A model generated the notes under the pieces. The model saw only the letters and a program-made list of their open reading frames with translations. It made no database searches and was not told where the DNA came from. Shown piece after piece: positions 8,988-18,899 of a stretch of 64,000 bases of DNA (within the stretch, counting starts at the first letter, position 1; every line of letters starts with the position of its first letter). The DNA is from Novosphingobium subterraneum (GTDB taxonomy: Bacteria; Pseudomonadota; Alphaproteobacteria; Sphingomonadales; Sphingomonadaceae). The translations under genes were made by a program, and so were the position numbers. The DNA is taken from the NCBI RefSeq assembly GCF_000807925.1, contig NZ_JRVC01000004.1, forward strand, positions 211,657 through 275,656. The letters run 5' to 3'.

Positions 8988-11900
8988 GCGACCCTTCTTC
9001 GCACGCTTCACGATTGCAGCCAGACCCTTCGTCATCTGGACCAGGCCGTTCAGGCGTCCTTCGGCCGTGCCCCAAGCCCGGGTGATGACCAGCTTGTTGT
9101 CGGGACGAAGCTTGGCAACGCCGTTGAGCCTCTCGACATAGCCGATGAGGCCGACGGGGTCCGGGAAGGTGTCCTTGTGGAAGCTGACCAGCGCTCCCTT
9201 GGGGCCGACGTCGATCTTCGCGATATTGGCGGCGATGGCCTGGCGCTTGACCTCGATCAGGCGCAGCAGGTTCTGCGTGGGCGCGGGCAGGGGGCCGAAG
9301 CGGTCGATCATCTCGGCGGCGAGGGCCTCTACAGCGTCCGGTCCTTCGGCGTCGTTCATGCGGCGGTACAGGGCCATGCGCACGGCAAGGTCGGGGACGT
9401 AGTCCTCGGGGATCATGATCGGCGCGTCGAGCGTGATCTGGGGGCTAAGTGCCTCGCGTTCGCGGGCGAGGCCGATGTCGCCGGCCTTGGCCGCAAGGAT
9501 CGCATCCTCGAGCATCGACTGATAGAGTTCGAAGCCCACCTCCTTGATGTGGCCCGACTGCTCGTCGCCGAGGAGGTTGCCGGCGCCGCGAATGTCAAGG
9601 TCGTGGCTGGCAAGCTGGAAGCCGGCGCCGAGGCTGTCGAGATCGCCAAGAACCTTGAGGCGCTTTTCGGCGACTTCGGACAGCGCCATGTCCTCTGGCA
9701 CGGTGAGATAGGCGTAGGCGCGGATCTTGCCGCGACCGACGCGTCCGCGCAGCTGGTAGAGCTGGGCCAGCCCGAAGCGGTCGGCGCGGTGGATGACAAT
9801 GGTGTTGGCCGAGGGGATATCGATGCCGCTCTCGACGATCGTGGTCGATAGCAGAACTTCGTACTTCTTTTCGTAGAACGCGCCCATCCGGTCCTCGACC
9901 TCGGTCGGGCTCATCTGGCCGTGTGCTGTCACGAAGCGGACTTCGGGCACATTGAGGCGCAGCCATTCCTCGAGCTCGGGCATGTCGGCGATGCGCGGCA
10001 CGACGATGAAGCTCTGCCCGCCGCGCTGGTGTTCGCGCAGCAAGGCCTCGCGCATGACCATATCGTCCCACGGCATGACATAGGTGCGCACGGCAAGGCG
10101 GTCCACCGGCGGGGTCTGGATCGTGGAAAGCTCACGCAGGCCCGACATGGCCATCTGCAGCGTGCGCGGAATCGGCGTGGCAGTGAGGGTGAGGACGTGA
10201 ACGTCCGCCTTCAGTTCCTTGAGCTTTTCCTTGTGCGTGACGCCAAAGCGCTGTTCCTCGTCGACGATGACCAGGCCCAAGCGCTTGAACTCGACCGACT
10301 TGGACAGGAGCGCATGGGTGCCGATGACGATATCAACCTTGCCGCTGGCCAGCCCGGCCTTGGTTTCGGCAGCTTCCTTGGCGGGGACGAGGCGCGAGAG
10401 GCGACCGATTTCCAGCGGGAAGCCGTTGAAGCGTTCGACGAAATTCGAATAGTGCTGGCGCGCCAGCAGGGTCGTCGGCGCGATGACGGCCACCTGGACA
10501 CCCTGCATGGCTGCGACGAACGCCGCGCGCAAGGCAACTTCGGTCTTGCCGAAGCCGACGTCGCCACAGACGAGGCGGTCCATCGGCTTGCCCTCGGCCA
10601 TGTCGCCGAGGACGTCGTCGATCGCGCGTTCCTGATCCTCGGTTTCGTCCCATGGGAAGCGGTCGACAAAGGGGCCGTAGCTGGTGGGATCGACGGGGAG
10701 CACCGTGCCCTGTCGCAGGGCGCGCTGGGCCGCCGTGGCCATGAGGTGGCCGGCCATCTCCAGGATGCGTTCGCGCATCCGCGCCTTGCGGCGCTGCCAT
10801 GCTTCGCCGCCAAGCTTGTCGAGCGCAACGCCATCAGCGTCTGAACCATAGCGCGACAGGACGTCGAGGTTTTCGACCGGGATGTAGAGCTTGTCGCCAC
10901 CGGAATATTCCAGCTGAACGCAATCGTGCGGGCTGTCGCCGACGCCAATGGCTTCCAGGCCGAGGTAACGACCGATGCCGTGGTCCATGTGGACGACGAG
11001 ATCGCCCGGCGTAAGCGCGGACAATTCAGCCAGGAAGGCGTCGGCGTCCTTGCGCTTCTTCTTGCGGCGGACAAGACGGTCGCCAAGGATGTCCTGCTCG
11101 GTCAGCAGTTCCAGATCGTCGCTGGCAAAGCCCTGTTCGAGCGGGAGGACGACGGCGGCGGGTTTTCCCGTCGCCGCAAGGCCCAGTGCCTCCTGCCAGG
11201 TTTCAGCCATCTGCGGTGTAAACTTGCCGGCTTCCGCCAGCAGCGAGGCGAGGCGTGAGCGCGAGCCGGCAGTATAGGCCGCGATGATCGGCTTCTTGCC
11301 GCGCGTGCCCAATGCCGAAATGTACTTGGCGGCCGCTTCGTAGATGTTGGTCCCACCGGAGGTTGCGGCAGCGCGCTCCGGCGTGAAATCGTGGCTCGAA
11401 GTGAAGCCGAAATCGACAACCTGCTTCGATTCCGGCTCGGCAAAGATGGTGGTGCGGTGCACCGGCCAACCGGCAAGCGCCCGGTCCAGTTCATCGCGCG
11501 AGAGATAGAGCGCGGTTTCGGCCAGTGGACGGTAGCTGCCCGGCGCCTTGGACGAGGAATCGAGGCGCGACTGGTGATAGTCGGCAATGTCGGCAATGCG
11601 TTGTTCGGCAGCCTTGATCGCAGTCGTGTCGATCAGGACAAGGTCATCCTCGGCCAGATGATCGAACAGCGTGACGAGCCGGTCTTCGAACAGCGGGAGC
11701 CAGTGCTCCATGCCGGCAAGGCGACGGCCATCGGTGATGGCCTGATAGAGCGGATCGCCGGTGGCGTTCGCGCCAAACAGTTCGCGGTAGCGGCTGCGAA
11801 AGTGCTTGATGCTGTCATCATCGAGCAGGGCTTCGCTGGCTGGCAGCAGGAGATGCGTTTCGACCGGCTGCACCGAGCGCTGCGTGTTCGGATCGAACAG

Positions 11901-12479
11901 GCGCAGGGTTTCAAGCTCGTCGCCGAAGAAGTCCAGCCGAAGGCCGTGGTCGAGGCCAGAAGGATAGATGTCGAACACCGATCCGCGCACCGCGTACTCG
12001 CCAGCGTCGACGACCGTGTCGGTGCGCGAATAGCCTTGGCGCTGGAGGAGTGCGATCAGGCTTTCGCGGCCGATCTCGGTGCCCGGCGAAAGCAGGCGGG
12101 TGGATTCGCGGATACGGAACGGCGTCAGGACGCGCTGGAGCGCGGCGTTGATCGTCGTGACGAGCAGTTGCGGTCCGCTGCGCTTGCGCTGCAGCCGCTG
12201 CAGTGCGGCGAGGCGGCGGGAACTGACCGATAGCGCCGGGGAGGCACGGTCAAACGGCAGGCAGTCCCACGCCGGAAAGTCGATGACTTCAAGGTCCGGC
12301 GCGAAGAATGCGGCGCTCTCGACGATGGCCCGCATTGCCGACTCGTCAGGCGCAATGAAGACGGCGCGACCTTTGGCGGCGCGGGCGAGATCGGCGAGAA
12401 CAAGCGGCTGCGCGCCACGCGCGACGGATGAAAGCGTTAGCGGCGTCTTGGCCGAAAGGATGCGGGCGAGGTCGGACAT
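8946..12479 (-). CDS. mfd: Transcription-repair coupling factor Mfd
   Basis: A 1177-residue protein, full length for the family. It removes stalled RNA polymerase at DNA lesions and recruits UvrA. In order it shows a UvrB-homology region (about 1-330), the RNA-polymerase-interacting CarD-like domain from about residue 490 ([18 protein letters not shown]), a superfamily 2 translocase with Walker [10 protein letters not shown] near 637 and DEEQRFG near 740, then the RecG-like and C-terminal TRCF domains ([16 protein letters not shown]). It lies 27 bases downstream of sdhE on the same strand and is probably co-transcribed. The last 14 codons overlap the end of the convergent EAL gene. Confidence 0.98.
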   Translation of the reverse strand: MSDLARILSAKTPLTLSSVARGAQPLVLADLARAAKGRAVFIAPDESAMRAIVESAAFFAPDLEVIDFPAWDCLPFDRASPALSVSSRRLAALQRLQRKRSGPQLLVTTINAALQRVLTPFRIRESTRLLSPGTEIGRESLIALLQRQGYSRTDTVVDAGEYAVRGSVFDIYPSGLDHGLRLDFFGDELETLRLFDPNTQRSVQPVETHLLLPASEALLDDDSIKHFRSRYRELFGANATGDPLYQAITDGRRLAGMEHWLPLFEDRLVTLFDHLAEDDLVLIDTTAIKAAEQRIADIADYHQSRLDSSSKAPGSYRPLAETALYLSRDELDRALAGWPVHRTTIFAEPESKQVVDFGFTSSHDFTPERAAATSGGTNIYEAAAKYISALGTRGKKPIIAAYTAGSRSRLASLLAEAGKFTPQMAETWQEALGLAATGKPAAVVLPLEQGFASDDLELLTEQDILGDRLVRRKKKRKDADAFLAELSALTPGDLVVHMDHGIGRYLGLEAIGVGDSPHDCVQLEYSGGDKLYIPVENLDVLSRYGSDADGVALDKLGGEAWQRRKARMRERILEMAGHLMATAAQRALRQGTVLPVDPTSYGPFVDRFPWDETEDQERAIDDVLGDMAEGKPMDRLVCGDVGFGKTEVALRAAFVAAMQGVQVAVIAPTTLLARQHYSNFVERFNGFPLEIGRLSRLVPAKEAAETKAGLASGKVDIVIGTHALLSKSVEFKRLGLVIVDEEQRFGVTHKEKLKELKADVHVLTLTATPIPRTLQMAMSGLRELSTIQTPPVDRLAVRTYVMPWDDMVMREALLREHQRGGQSFIVVPRIADMPELEEWLRLNVPEVRFVTAHGQMSPTEVEDRMGAFYEKKYEVLLSTTIVESGIDIPSANTIVIHRADRFGLAQLYQLRGRVGRGKIRAYAYLTVPEDMALSEVAEKRLKVLGDLDSLGAGFQLASHDLDIRGAGNLLGDEQSGHIKEVGFELYQSMLEDAILAAKAGDIGLAREREALSPQITLDAPIMIPEDYVPDLAVRMALYRRMNDAEGPDAVEALAAEMIDRFGPLPAPTQNLLRLIEVKRQAIAANIAKIDVGPKGALVSFHKDTFPDPVGLIGYVERLNGVAKLRPDNKLVITRAWGTAEGRLNGLVQMTKGLAAIVKRAKKGRLKQSGDLCRADRS

Positions 12480-12506
12480 GGCAGGCTTAACGCGCGAGAG
12501 GCAAAA

Positions 12507-12788
12507 TCAGCGCGGGATCTCGACGTAGTCCAGCTTGCGCATGGCGTCCATCATCGCACCGGCATACTTTTCGGGCACAGGCTGTGTGCCGAGCGCCCAT
12601 GCCATGATCTCGACGTCGTCTTCCTCGATCAGCTCTTCGAACCAGGCGACCTGCTCGGCCGACCAATTGGCGTGGTAGCGGTCAAAATAACAACCGATCA
12701 TGTAGTCCGCTTCGCGCGTGCCGCGGTGCCAGGCGCGGAAGTGCAGGCGACGAAGGCTCTCGGGGGCGATTGCAGCAGGCTCGGTCAT
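12507..12788 (-). CDS. sdhE: FAD assembly factor SdhE
   Basis: A 93-residue protein of the SdhE/Sdh5 family, which promotes covalent attachment of FAD to succinate dehydrogenase. The short helical protein carries the family's conserved RG-containing loop (HRGTREADYMIG, in place of the enterobacterial RRGxxE) followed by a WFEELIEEDDVEIMAW segment. The length is typical. It immediately precedes mfd on the same strand, the usual arrangement in sphingomonads. Confidence 0.9.
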   Translation of the reverse strand: MTEPAAIAPESLRRLHFRAWHRGTREADYMIGCYFDRYHANWSAEQVAWFEELIEEDDVEIMAWALGTQPVPEKYAGAMMDAMRKLDYVEIPR

Positions 12789-12915
12789 GCTCTGCCGTTA
12801 GGCCCATCGGCCCAGCGAGACAAGGGTCCTGGCCCCATGCCAAAGGGCATCCCGGCGCCTCCGGCCGAAGCCGTCCTTCCCCGCGCCGGAATGCCCCATC
12901 GCTTGGCCGCGCGAG

Positions 12916-13302
12916 TTACTTGCCCCGCAGCGCGGCGATGATCTCGGTGGGCTGGCGACCGACCATGTCCTTGGCCAGTTCCTTGATGATCGCGTTCTGG
13001 GTGCCCTTGCCGATCTGGTGACGCAGTTCGCCCAAGGCGCGCGGCGGAGCGATCAGCACGAGCTGGGCGATCTTGTGACCCTGCACCTGCCGGTTGAGCC
13101 AATCGGCTACCGCGGCACAGTGGGCGGTCTCGTCCTGCTGATGCGGCGATGCGTGGCTGCCGCCGCTGGAGTGATTGTGCTCGACGAGCGCAGGCGTTTC
13201 CATGGCCGCGAGTTCGGGCGTGGCTTCTGTCCCGGCGTTGCGGTAGAGTTCCCAGGCCTTGCCATCGACGACGGCAATGACGGCTCCATGAGGGATCAAC
13301 AT
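12916..13302 (-). CDS. Host-attachment-type (baeRF-like) protein
   Basis: A 128-residue protein similar to the small 'host attachment protein' family named after plant-associated bacteria and related to the release-factor-like baeRF fold. Visible features are the N-terminal strand HGAVIAVVDGKAWELYRN, a His-rich linker (HNHSSGGSHASPHQQDE), and a C-terminal IAPPRALGELR ... PTEIIAALRGK segment that is characteristic of the family. The molecular role is not established. The 127-base gap to sdhE and the 145-base gap to recG hold no further gene that I can support. Confidence 0.7.
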   Translation of the reverse strand: MLIPHGAVIAVVDGKAWELYRNAGTEATPELAAMETPALVEHNHSSGGSHASPHQQDETAHCAAVADWLNRQVQGHKIAQLVLIAPPRALGELRHQIGKGTQNAIIKELAKDMVGRQPTEIIAALRGK

Positions 13303-13447
13303 CGTTTTGCTCCTGCTTTCGTTATCTTCGAAAGCAACTCAAGCACCGGCTCGGCACCTGAACCATGCGCTGGGTCAAAAATGGCCGTGAATTTCGCTTT
13401 GGGCGGCATTGGCGAAACGTGGCCTTGCAGCCTATGTCGGGCGGGCG

Positions 13448-15505
13448 ATGCGTCCTGACCTGCTCAACCCCCTGTTCGCGGAAAGCTCCAGCCTCAAAGG
13501 CGTGGGGCCTGGTCTGGCGCGCCCGCTCGAGAAGCTGGGGCTGACCCGCGTCAAGGATATCGCGTACCACCTGCCCGATCGCTGGGTGCTGCGCCGGGCG
13601 GTGGCCAATCTGGACGAGGCGGGGCTGGGGGAACAGATCGTGCTGCCGCTGACGGTGCGCGATTATCGCCAGTCGGCCGGGCGCGGTCCTTTCAGGGTCA
13701 TAGCCGAGGATGCCGCTGGCAACTATGTCGCGCTTACCTATTTCGGGCGAGCGGCCTATACCGCGAAGAAGCAGCTCCCCTTGGGCGAGAAGCGCTGGGT
13801 GGCGGGCAGGCTCGACCAGTTCGGCCAGACCTGGCAGATCGTGCATCCCGATCATGTGAGCGAGGACAGCGCCGGCATGCTCGGCCAGCTGAACGAGCCG
13901 GTCTATCCGCTGTCAGAAGGGCTGACGCAGGGGCGGGTTCAGGCCCTGGTGGCGCAGTCGCTGGCGCACCTGCCCAAGCTGCCGGAGTGGATCGAGCCGG
14001 GCCTCATCGCGCGAATGGGCTGGCCGTCTTGGGACGCGGCGCTGCCGACTGCACACAAGGCCGAGGACAAGCTGGCCAAGGACCGGCTCGCCTATGACGA
14101 ACTGCTGGCCAACAGCCTCGCCCTGATGCTGGTGCGGGAGAGCAACCGTGCGAAGAAGGGCACGCCGCTGCACGGGGACGGGCGATTGCGTGCAATGCTC
14201 AAGCTGCCGTTCGAACTGACTGGCGCGCAGAAGCGCTCGATTGCCGAGATCGAAAGCGACATGGCGCAAGGCGCGCCGATGCTGCGTCTGCTGCAAGGCG
14301 ATGTCGGGTCTGGCAAGACGGCGGTGGCGCTCAATGCCATGCTGATCGCGGTGGAGGCGGGCGGGCAAGCCGCGCTGCTGGCGCCGACCGAAATCCTCGC
14401 GCGCCAGCATGCCGAGACTCTGACGCGGATGGCTGCAGGGACAGGCGTGAACATCGCGCTGTTGACCGGACGCGACAAGGGCAAGGCGCGCGAATCGATC
14501 CTGATGGGGCTGCTCGATGGCTCGATCGACATTTGCGTCGGTACGCACGCGATCTTCCAGGAGGCCGTCGCCTACCGCAATCTTGCGCTTGTGGTTATCG
14601 ACGAGCAGCACCGCTTTGGCGTGGGGCAGCGCCTGATGCTGACCCAGAAGGCGCGGCGGACTCCGCATTGCCTGGCGATGACGGCCACACCGATCCCGCG
14701 CACGCTGACCCTGGCGCAGTACGGGGAGATGGACGTCTCGCGGCTCGACGAAATGCCGCCCGGCCGTCAGGCCATCGACACCCGCGTGATTTCGACAGAG
14801 CGCCTTGCCGACGTGGTCGAGGGAGTGGCGCGGCACATTGCCAAAGGTGCGCAGGCCTACTGGGTCTGCCCGATGGTGCGCGAGCTGGAGACGGAAGACA
14901 TTGCTGCCGCAGAAGCGCGCTATGCTGCGCTGAAGGAGCGGTTCGGGGATACCGTGGTCATGGTTCACGGCCAGCTGCGGCCCGAGGCCAAGGATGCGGC
15001 CATGGAGCAGTTTGCCCGAGGTGACGCGCAACTGCTGGTTGCGACGACGGTAATCGAGGTCGGCGTCGACGTTCCTAACGCGACGCTGATGGTGATCGAG
15101 CAGGCAGAGCGCTTCGGTTTGGCCCAGTTGCACCAGTTGCGCGGGCGTGTCGGACGGGGCAGCCAGCAATCGACCTGCCTGCTGCTGCGTGGTGAGGCTC
15201 TCTCGGAAACGGGGCGCGAGCGGCTTGCACTTATGCGAGAAACGCAGGACGGATTTCGCTTGGCTGAGGAAGACTTGCGCTTGCGGGGCGGCGGAGAGTT
15301 GCTTGGCACCCGGCAATCGGGCGATACGCCGTTCAAGGTGGCGGACTTCGAACAGATCGCGCGGTTGCTGCCACTAGCACATGATGATGCACGACTGCTG
15401 ATGGAACGCGACGGCGGTTTGTCATCGCCAAGAGGGGAAGCGGCCCGCGTGCTGCTCTACCTTTTCGAGCGGGATTGGGGCGTGCAACTTCTCAGGGGCG
15501 GCTAA
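13448..15505 (+). CDS. recG: ATP-dependent DNA helicase RecG
   Basis: A 685-residue branch-migration helicase that remodels stalled replication forks. It has the N-terminal wedge domain with LKGVGPGLARPLEKLG and YHLPDRW, then an SF2 helicase with Walker A GDVGSGKT near residue 284, the DEQHRFG box near 384 and the VATTVIEVGVDVPNA and QLRGRVGRG motifs. An upstream extension to 13409 exists, but MRPDLLNPLF at 13448 matches the usual RecG start. It is encoded divergently from the host-attachment-type gene. Confidence 0.97.
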   Translation: MRPDLLNPLFAESSSLKGVGPGLARPLEKLGLTRVKDIAYHLPDRWVLRRAVANLDEAGLGEQIVLPLTVRDYRQSAGRGPFRVIAEDAAGNYVALTYFGRAAYTAKKQLPLGEKRWVAGRLDQFGQTWQIVHPDHVSEDSAGMLGQLNEPVYPLSEGLTQGRVQALVAQSLAHLPKLPEWIEPGLIARMGWPSWDAALPTAHKAEDKLAKDRLAYDELLANSLALMLVRESNRAKKGTPLHGDGRLRAMLKLPFELTGAQKRSIAEIESDMAQGAPMLRLLQGDVGSGKTAVALNAMLIAVEAGGQAALLAPTEILARQHAETLTRMAAGTGVNIALLTGRDKGKARESILMGLLDGSIDICVGTHAIFQEAVAYRNLALVVIDEQHRFGVGQRLMLTQKARRTPHCLAMTATPIPRTLTLAQYGEMDVSRLDEMPPGRQAIDTRVISTERLADVVEGVARHIAKGAQAYWVCPMVRELETEDIAAAEARYAALKERFGDTVVMVHGQLRPEAKDAAMEQFARGDAQLLVATTVIEVGVDVPNATLMVIEQAERFGLAQLHQLRGRVGRGSQQSTCLLLRGEALSETGRERLALMRETQDGFRLAEEDLRLRGGGELLGTRQSGDTPFKVADFEQIARLLPLAHDDARLLMERDGGLSSPRGEAARVLLYLFERDWGVQLLRGG

Positions 15506-15530
15506 GAGCCTGATCCGAGGGAACGGTTGG

Positions 15531-15561
15531 GGCGGCGCGAAAAAGGGGTAAACGCGCCGCC
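15531..15561. terminator. Bidirectional hairpin between recG and the convergent gene
   Basis: A perfect 9-bp stem (GGCGGCGCG / CGCGCCGCC) with a 13-base loop lies between two convergent stop codons. No strong T-run flanks it, but position and stability fit a shared terminator. Confidence 0.55.
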
Positions 15562-15576
15562 CGCTCCCTGAATTGC

Positions 15577-16188
15577 TTACTTGCCAGCGGGCTTTGCGGC
15601 CGCTGCATTCGCACTCTGGTCGGCGCTCTTTGTAGCGTCTGCAAAGCCTTGCGCGGTCATGCCGATCATCAGACCGGAGGCGCCCTTGGCGACCGAAGTC
15701 TTCGGCAGCTTCACGCGAACCGTACCCGCATCGAGCACGAATTCGGTATCGGTCACTTCGGCGACCTTGCCTAGCTGGGTGGTGCCATCCGAGGCATAGA
15801 CCGGCGCATCGACAACGATCGCAGCAGCCGTATCAGCCTTTGCCGCTGCAGCAGCCTTTTCGGCAGCCGCATCCAGTTCGACCTTGGTCATGCCGAGGAC
15901 CGGGCCCTTGGGACCAGTGCCGAGTGCGGTCAGCGCCAAGGTGGCGGTGTTCTTGCCGGTGTCGATCACGAAGTTGGGCGCGTTGACGCTCTTGATCTTG
16001 CCGACTTCGGCGCCGGCAGCATCATAGACAACAGCGCCGACGGCCGGTGTGGCCGCCGCCGGCGCGGCCGTGGTGGCTTCAGCCGTGGCCGTGGCTTCGG
16101 TGCCAGCAGCTGCGTCTTGTGCGTTTGCTGCGGTGGCGATGGGTAATGTGGCGACGAGAAGGGCAACAGTGAGTTTGCGGATGGTCAC
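15577..16188 (-). CDS. Exported protein with two PRC-barrel-like repeats
   Basis: A 203-residue protein. I chose the GTG at 16188: an AGGA lies about 8 bases upstream, and it gives an ideal signal peptide (TIRKLTVALLVATLPIATAANAQ). An open extension to 16377 lacks this logic and runs toward tRNA-Pro. After an Ala/Thr-rich linker there are two similar beta-rich units: GAVVYDAAGAEVGKIKSV ... VLGMTKVELDAA and DAPVYASDGTTQLGKVAEV ... MIGMTAQGFADA. Each looks like a PRC-barrel-like fold. Periplasmic location is predicted; no enzymatic motif is visible. The function is unknown. Confidence 0.75.
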   Translation of the reverse strand: MTIRKLTVALLVATLPIATAANAQDAAAGTEATATAEATTAAPAAATPAVGAVVYDAAGAEVGKIKSVNAPNFVIDTGKNTATLALTALGTGPKGPVLGMTKVELDAAAEKAAAAAKADTAAAIVVDAPVYASDGTTQLGKVAEVTDTEFVLDAGTVRVKLPKTSVAKGASGLMIGMTAQGFADATKSADQSANAAAAKPAGK

Positions 16189-16342
16189 GAATGGAGTTCC
16201 TGTCCTGTTGATTGGGTAACCCGGACAAGGTCGTCTTTGTCGTTCCGCAGCGAAACCCGGTTTGCGACTTTGCGAGACGGATTTGCGGGCCAAATGAAGG
16301 AGTTGTGGCAGGTGCGCGATGAACCGAGCAGCCTGGCCAAAC

Positions 16343-16370
16343 GAAAAGGGCGACCCGAAGGCCGCCCTTT
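16343..16370 (-). terminator. Intrinsic terminator of tRNA-Pro
   Basis: On the minus strand, just downstream of tRNA-Pro, an 8-bp perfect stem (AAAGGGCG / CGCCCTTT, loop of 10) ends in CCCTTTTCG, a standard intrinsic terminator. Confidence 0.75.
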
Positions 16371-16391
16371 CGATCACCTTCGAAGGTGAAA

Positions 16392-16468
16392 TGGTCGGGG
16401 AAAGAGGATTCGAACCTCCGGCCCCTGCCTCCCGAAGACAGTGCTCTACCAGGCTGAGCTATTCCCCG
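16392..16468 (-). tRNA. tRNA-Pro (anticodon CGG)
   Basis: A complete 77-nt cloverleaf on the minus strand: acceptor CGGGGAA/TTCCCCG, discriminator A, encoded CCA, anticodon stem CTGTC/GGCAG with loop TTCGGGA giving CGG, and T-arm GGAGG-TTCGAAT-CCTCT. The first base is C, as is normal for tRNA-Pro. Confidence 0.96.
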
Positions 16469-16620
16469 ACCGATCCGCCAACCGGTGACCCGGCTGCGAG
16501 GCAGGGGCGCCCTATACGAAGCAGTTCCGACGCTGGCAAGCGGGTAACGCCAAGTTTTTTCGCCGGGAAATTGCGGCGGCGATTTTGCTCGAGCCCGCCC
16601 GCGCAGCTAGAAGCGAAGCC

Positions 16621-17565
16621 ATGTCTGAACGCGCCGATTCCGCCCGCCATTACGAACAGCAGTATCTCGATCTCATGCGCGAGATCTGGGAGCGCGGAGA
16701 CGAGCGGGTGGATCGCACCGGCGTGGGCACACGATCGGTTTTCGGCGCGCAATTGCGCTTCGACCTTTCCGACGGGCGCATGCCCTTGCTTACGACCAAG
16801 CGGGTGTACTGGAAAACAGCGACCCGCGAGTTTCTGTGGTTCCTGACTGGCGATACAAATATCCGCAAGCTGTGCGCGCAGGGTGTCGAGATCTGGACGG
16901 ACTGGCCACTGGACAAATACCGCAAGGCTTCCGGCGATGACATTTCCCGCGCGGATTTTTCGGCACGCGTTGTAGAAGATGAGGCGTTCGCCCGTGAATG
17001 GGGCGATCTCGGTCCGGTGTATGGCAAGCAATGGGTAGACTGGCCGGTCTATGAACCGGCAGGCGATGACCTGTTTCGCCGGCGCGAGTATGGGGTGAAC
17101 CAGGTTGCCGACGTGGTCCGCTCGCTGAGGACCAATCCCGGCAGCCGTCGCCATATCGTCGAGGGCTGGAACGTGGCCGAGCTTGACGCGATGGCGCTGC
17201 CTCCCTGCCACAAGACCTACCAGTTCCACGTCAGCGGGAACCGGCTGAATGGTCTGCTCTACCAGCGCAGCTGCGACGTGGCGCTGGGCCTGCCATTCAA
17301 TCTGTGGGGTGCGGCCCTGTTCATCCGCTTGCTAGCGCAGCAGTGTGATCTCGAACCAGGAGAACTGGTTTGGATGGGGGGCGACACGCATCTCTATCTC
17401 AACCACGCCGAACTGGTTGAAACCCAGCTCGCCAGAAAGCCTTCAGGAGATCCTCGGCTTGCGATCCTGCGCCGGCCAGACTCAATCTTCGATTACAGGA
17501 TCGAGGATTTTGAAGTGACCGGTTATGCACCGCAGGGCGTGATCAAGGCCGACGTGGCGATCTGA
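16621..17565 (+). CDS. thyA: Thymidylate synthase
   Basis: A 314-residue enzyme that methylates dUMP to dTMP with methylene-tetrahydrofolate. The catalytic Cys196 lies in LPPCHKTYQF, followed by the phosphate-binding RSCDVALGLPFN and the folate-site region DTHLYLNHAEL. It is about 50 residues longer than the E. coli enzyme because of an insertion around KASGDDISRADFSARVVEDE, seen in some other bacterial ThyA proteins. The ATG at 16621 follows a GAAG-type ribosome site; an in-frame ATG at 16585 would add a poorly conserved tail. No folA is adjacent. Confidence 0.97.
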   Translation: MSERADSARHYEQQYLDLMREIWERGDERVDRTGVGTRSVFGAQLRFDLSDGRMPLLTTKRVYWKTATREFLWFLTGDTNIRKLCAQGVEIWTDWPLDKYRKASGDDISRADFSARVVEDEAFAREWGDLGPVYGKQWVDWPVYEPAGDDLFRRREYGVNQVADVVRSLRTNPGSRRHIVEGWNVAELDAMALPPCHKTYQFHVSGNRLNGLLYQRSCDVALGLPFNLWGAALFIRLLAQQCDLEPGELVWMGGDTHLYLNHAELVETQLARKPSGDPRLAILRRPDSIFDYRIEDFEVTGYAPQGVIKADVAI

Positions 17566-17711
17566 ATCGGCAAAGGGCGTGGACTTACTGTTCGGCATCC
17601 ATGAAATTGATGCACTGTCCTTCAAACAATTCATGATCCGGATTTGATCTGGCGCAAGACGATTGGATGAGAACGCCGCCATTCCCTTGCAAGCAAGGCA
17701 GGAGAATTGGC

Positions 17712-18734
17712 GTGGCGATCATTGGCATCAAGCGGTTGACATGGATGGTAGAGGAGGTTGAACCTTGCGTTCGCTTCTTCCGCGATTTTGGGCTGACGTT
17801 GATCGAGCAGAACGATGGCTCGGCGCTTTTCGAAGCGGCCGACGGTTCTCAGTCATTGTTCTTGAAGCGCGGTCATCCCGATCTGCCCAAGGGTTCGGCG
17901 CAGACGACGAAGGGCGTCCATGAATGCGTTTGGGCGGTGGACAACGCGGAAGGGCTGGAACGCCTCAAGGCTCGCCTTGAGCGCGTCGTTGACCTGGCCA
18001 CTGATGCTGAGGGCGCGGTCCATTTCGTCACGCCGTTCGGGCAGGCGATTGGGCTGCAACTGTGGCAGCCGCGTGCTGTCTTTGGCGCGCCAACCCCGCA
18101 GAATACGGTGGGCCGGATTGCCCGCCTCAACCAGCCGCGCAAATGGATTGATCGGGCGGTGCCAAAGCGCACGCACCACTGCGTCTGGACGTTTCCGGAC
18201 GTGCAGGAGGCGGTGGCTTTCTATCAGGACATCCTCGGCTTCCGCATCACCGACATGCAGAAGGGCTTTGGCGTCTACATGCGGGCGGATGGCTGCTACG
18301 AACATCACAACGTGTTCCTGGCCGATGCGCACGCGCCAATGCCGGGCTTCAACGGGACGCTGAAGTTTCACCACGCCAATTGGGAAGTCGAGGATATCGA
18401 CGAGCTGATGGTGGCCAAGAACTACCTCGACAGGCGCGGCTACACTTACGGTGACTGGAACTGGGGTTTCGGGCGGCACAGGCTGACCTCGGCCGCGTTC
18501 CTTTACGTGCCGTGTCCGGCGGGTGGCGAGGCAGAATACGGTGCAGATTGTGATTGCGTTGATGACAGCTGGAAGCCGCGCATCTGGGACGGCGCTTTCG
18601 GAACAGCGATATACATGACCAACCTGCCGGACTTCATGAAAGGCGAACCCAATTGGGACGTGCGATATGCCGGGCCTGACGAGTTGCGATATCACCCGGC
18701 CGAAACGGCACGTCTCTTGGACGCGGCCGAATAA
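17712..18734 (+). CDS. Two-domain VOC (extradiol dioxygenase/HPPD-like) protein
   Basis: A 340-residue protein that starts at a GTG with AGGAGAA five bases upstream. It has two vicinal-oxygen-chelate modules, about 1-130 and 150-330. The second contains HHCVWTFPDVQEAVAFYQDILGF and FHHANWEVEDIDEL, and its end, FLYVPCPAGGEAEYG, resembles the type I extradiol dioxygenase signature. A metal centre of two His and one Glu is therefore plausible. Candidate activities are ring cleavage or a 4-hydroxyphenylpyruvate-dioxygenase-like reaction; the substrate cannot be read from the sequence. The SDR gene 160 bases downstream on the same strand could belong to the same pathway. Confidence 0.7.
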   Translation: MAIIGIKRLTWMVEEVEPCVRFFRDFGLTLIEQNDGSALFEAADGSQSLFLKRGHPDLPKGSAQTTKGVHECVWAVDNAEGLERLKARLERVVDLATDAEGAVHFVTPFGQAIGLQLWQPRAVFGAPTPQNTVGRIARLNQPRKWIDRAVPKRTHHCVWTFPDVQEAVAFYQDILGFRITDMQKGFGVYMRADGCYEHHNVFLADAHAPMPGFNGTLKFHHANWEVEDIDELMVAKNYLDRRGYTYGDWNWGFGRHRLTSAAFLYVPCPAGGEAEYGADCDCVDDSWKPRIWDGAFGTAIYMTNLPDFMKGEPNWDVRYAGPDELRYHPAETARLLDAAE

Positions 18735-18821
18735 CCATGCATGGCATTGATTGGGGGGCATCCATGGATTGCCTTTGTCCTGCAACGGTCCATCTCTTAT
18801 GCGCCCTTACGGTGCAAGCAT

Positions 18822-18899
18822 ATGGGAGAGGGTGTTACCGACATGGACGTGACGTTATCCGTGCTGGCTGACCAAGGCAGTCCTGTCGCTCGCGCATGA
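18822..18899 (+). CDS. Possible 25-codon upstream ORF of the SDR gene
   Basis: An ATG at 18822 opens a 25-residue frame (MGEGVTDMDVTLSVLADQG...) that ends in the TGA overlapping the SDR start as ATGA. This could be a leader peptide that couples translation, or chance. There is no strong ribosome site before it and I know no homologue. Confidence 0.2.
   Translation: MGEGVTDMDVTLSVLADQGSPVARA

Noticed and set aside
13913..15316. A long minus-strand frame inside recG
   Set aside because: RecG motifs on the plus strand are unambiguous; the antisense frame has no family features.
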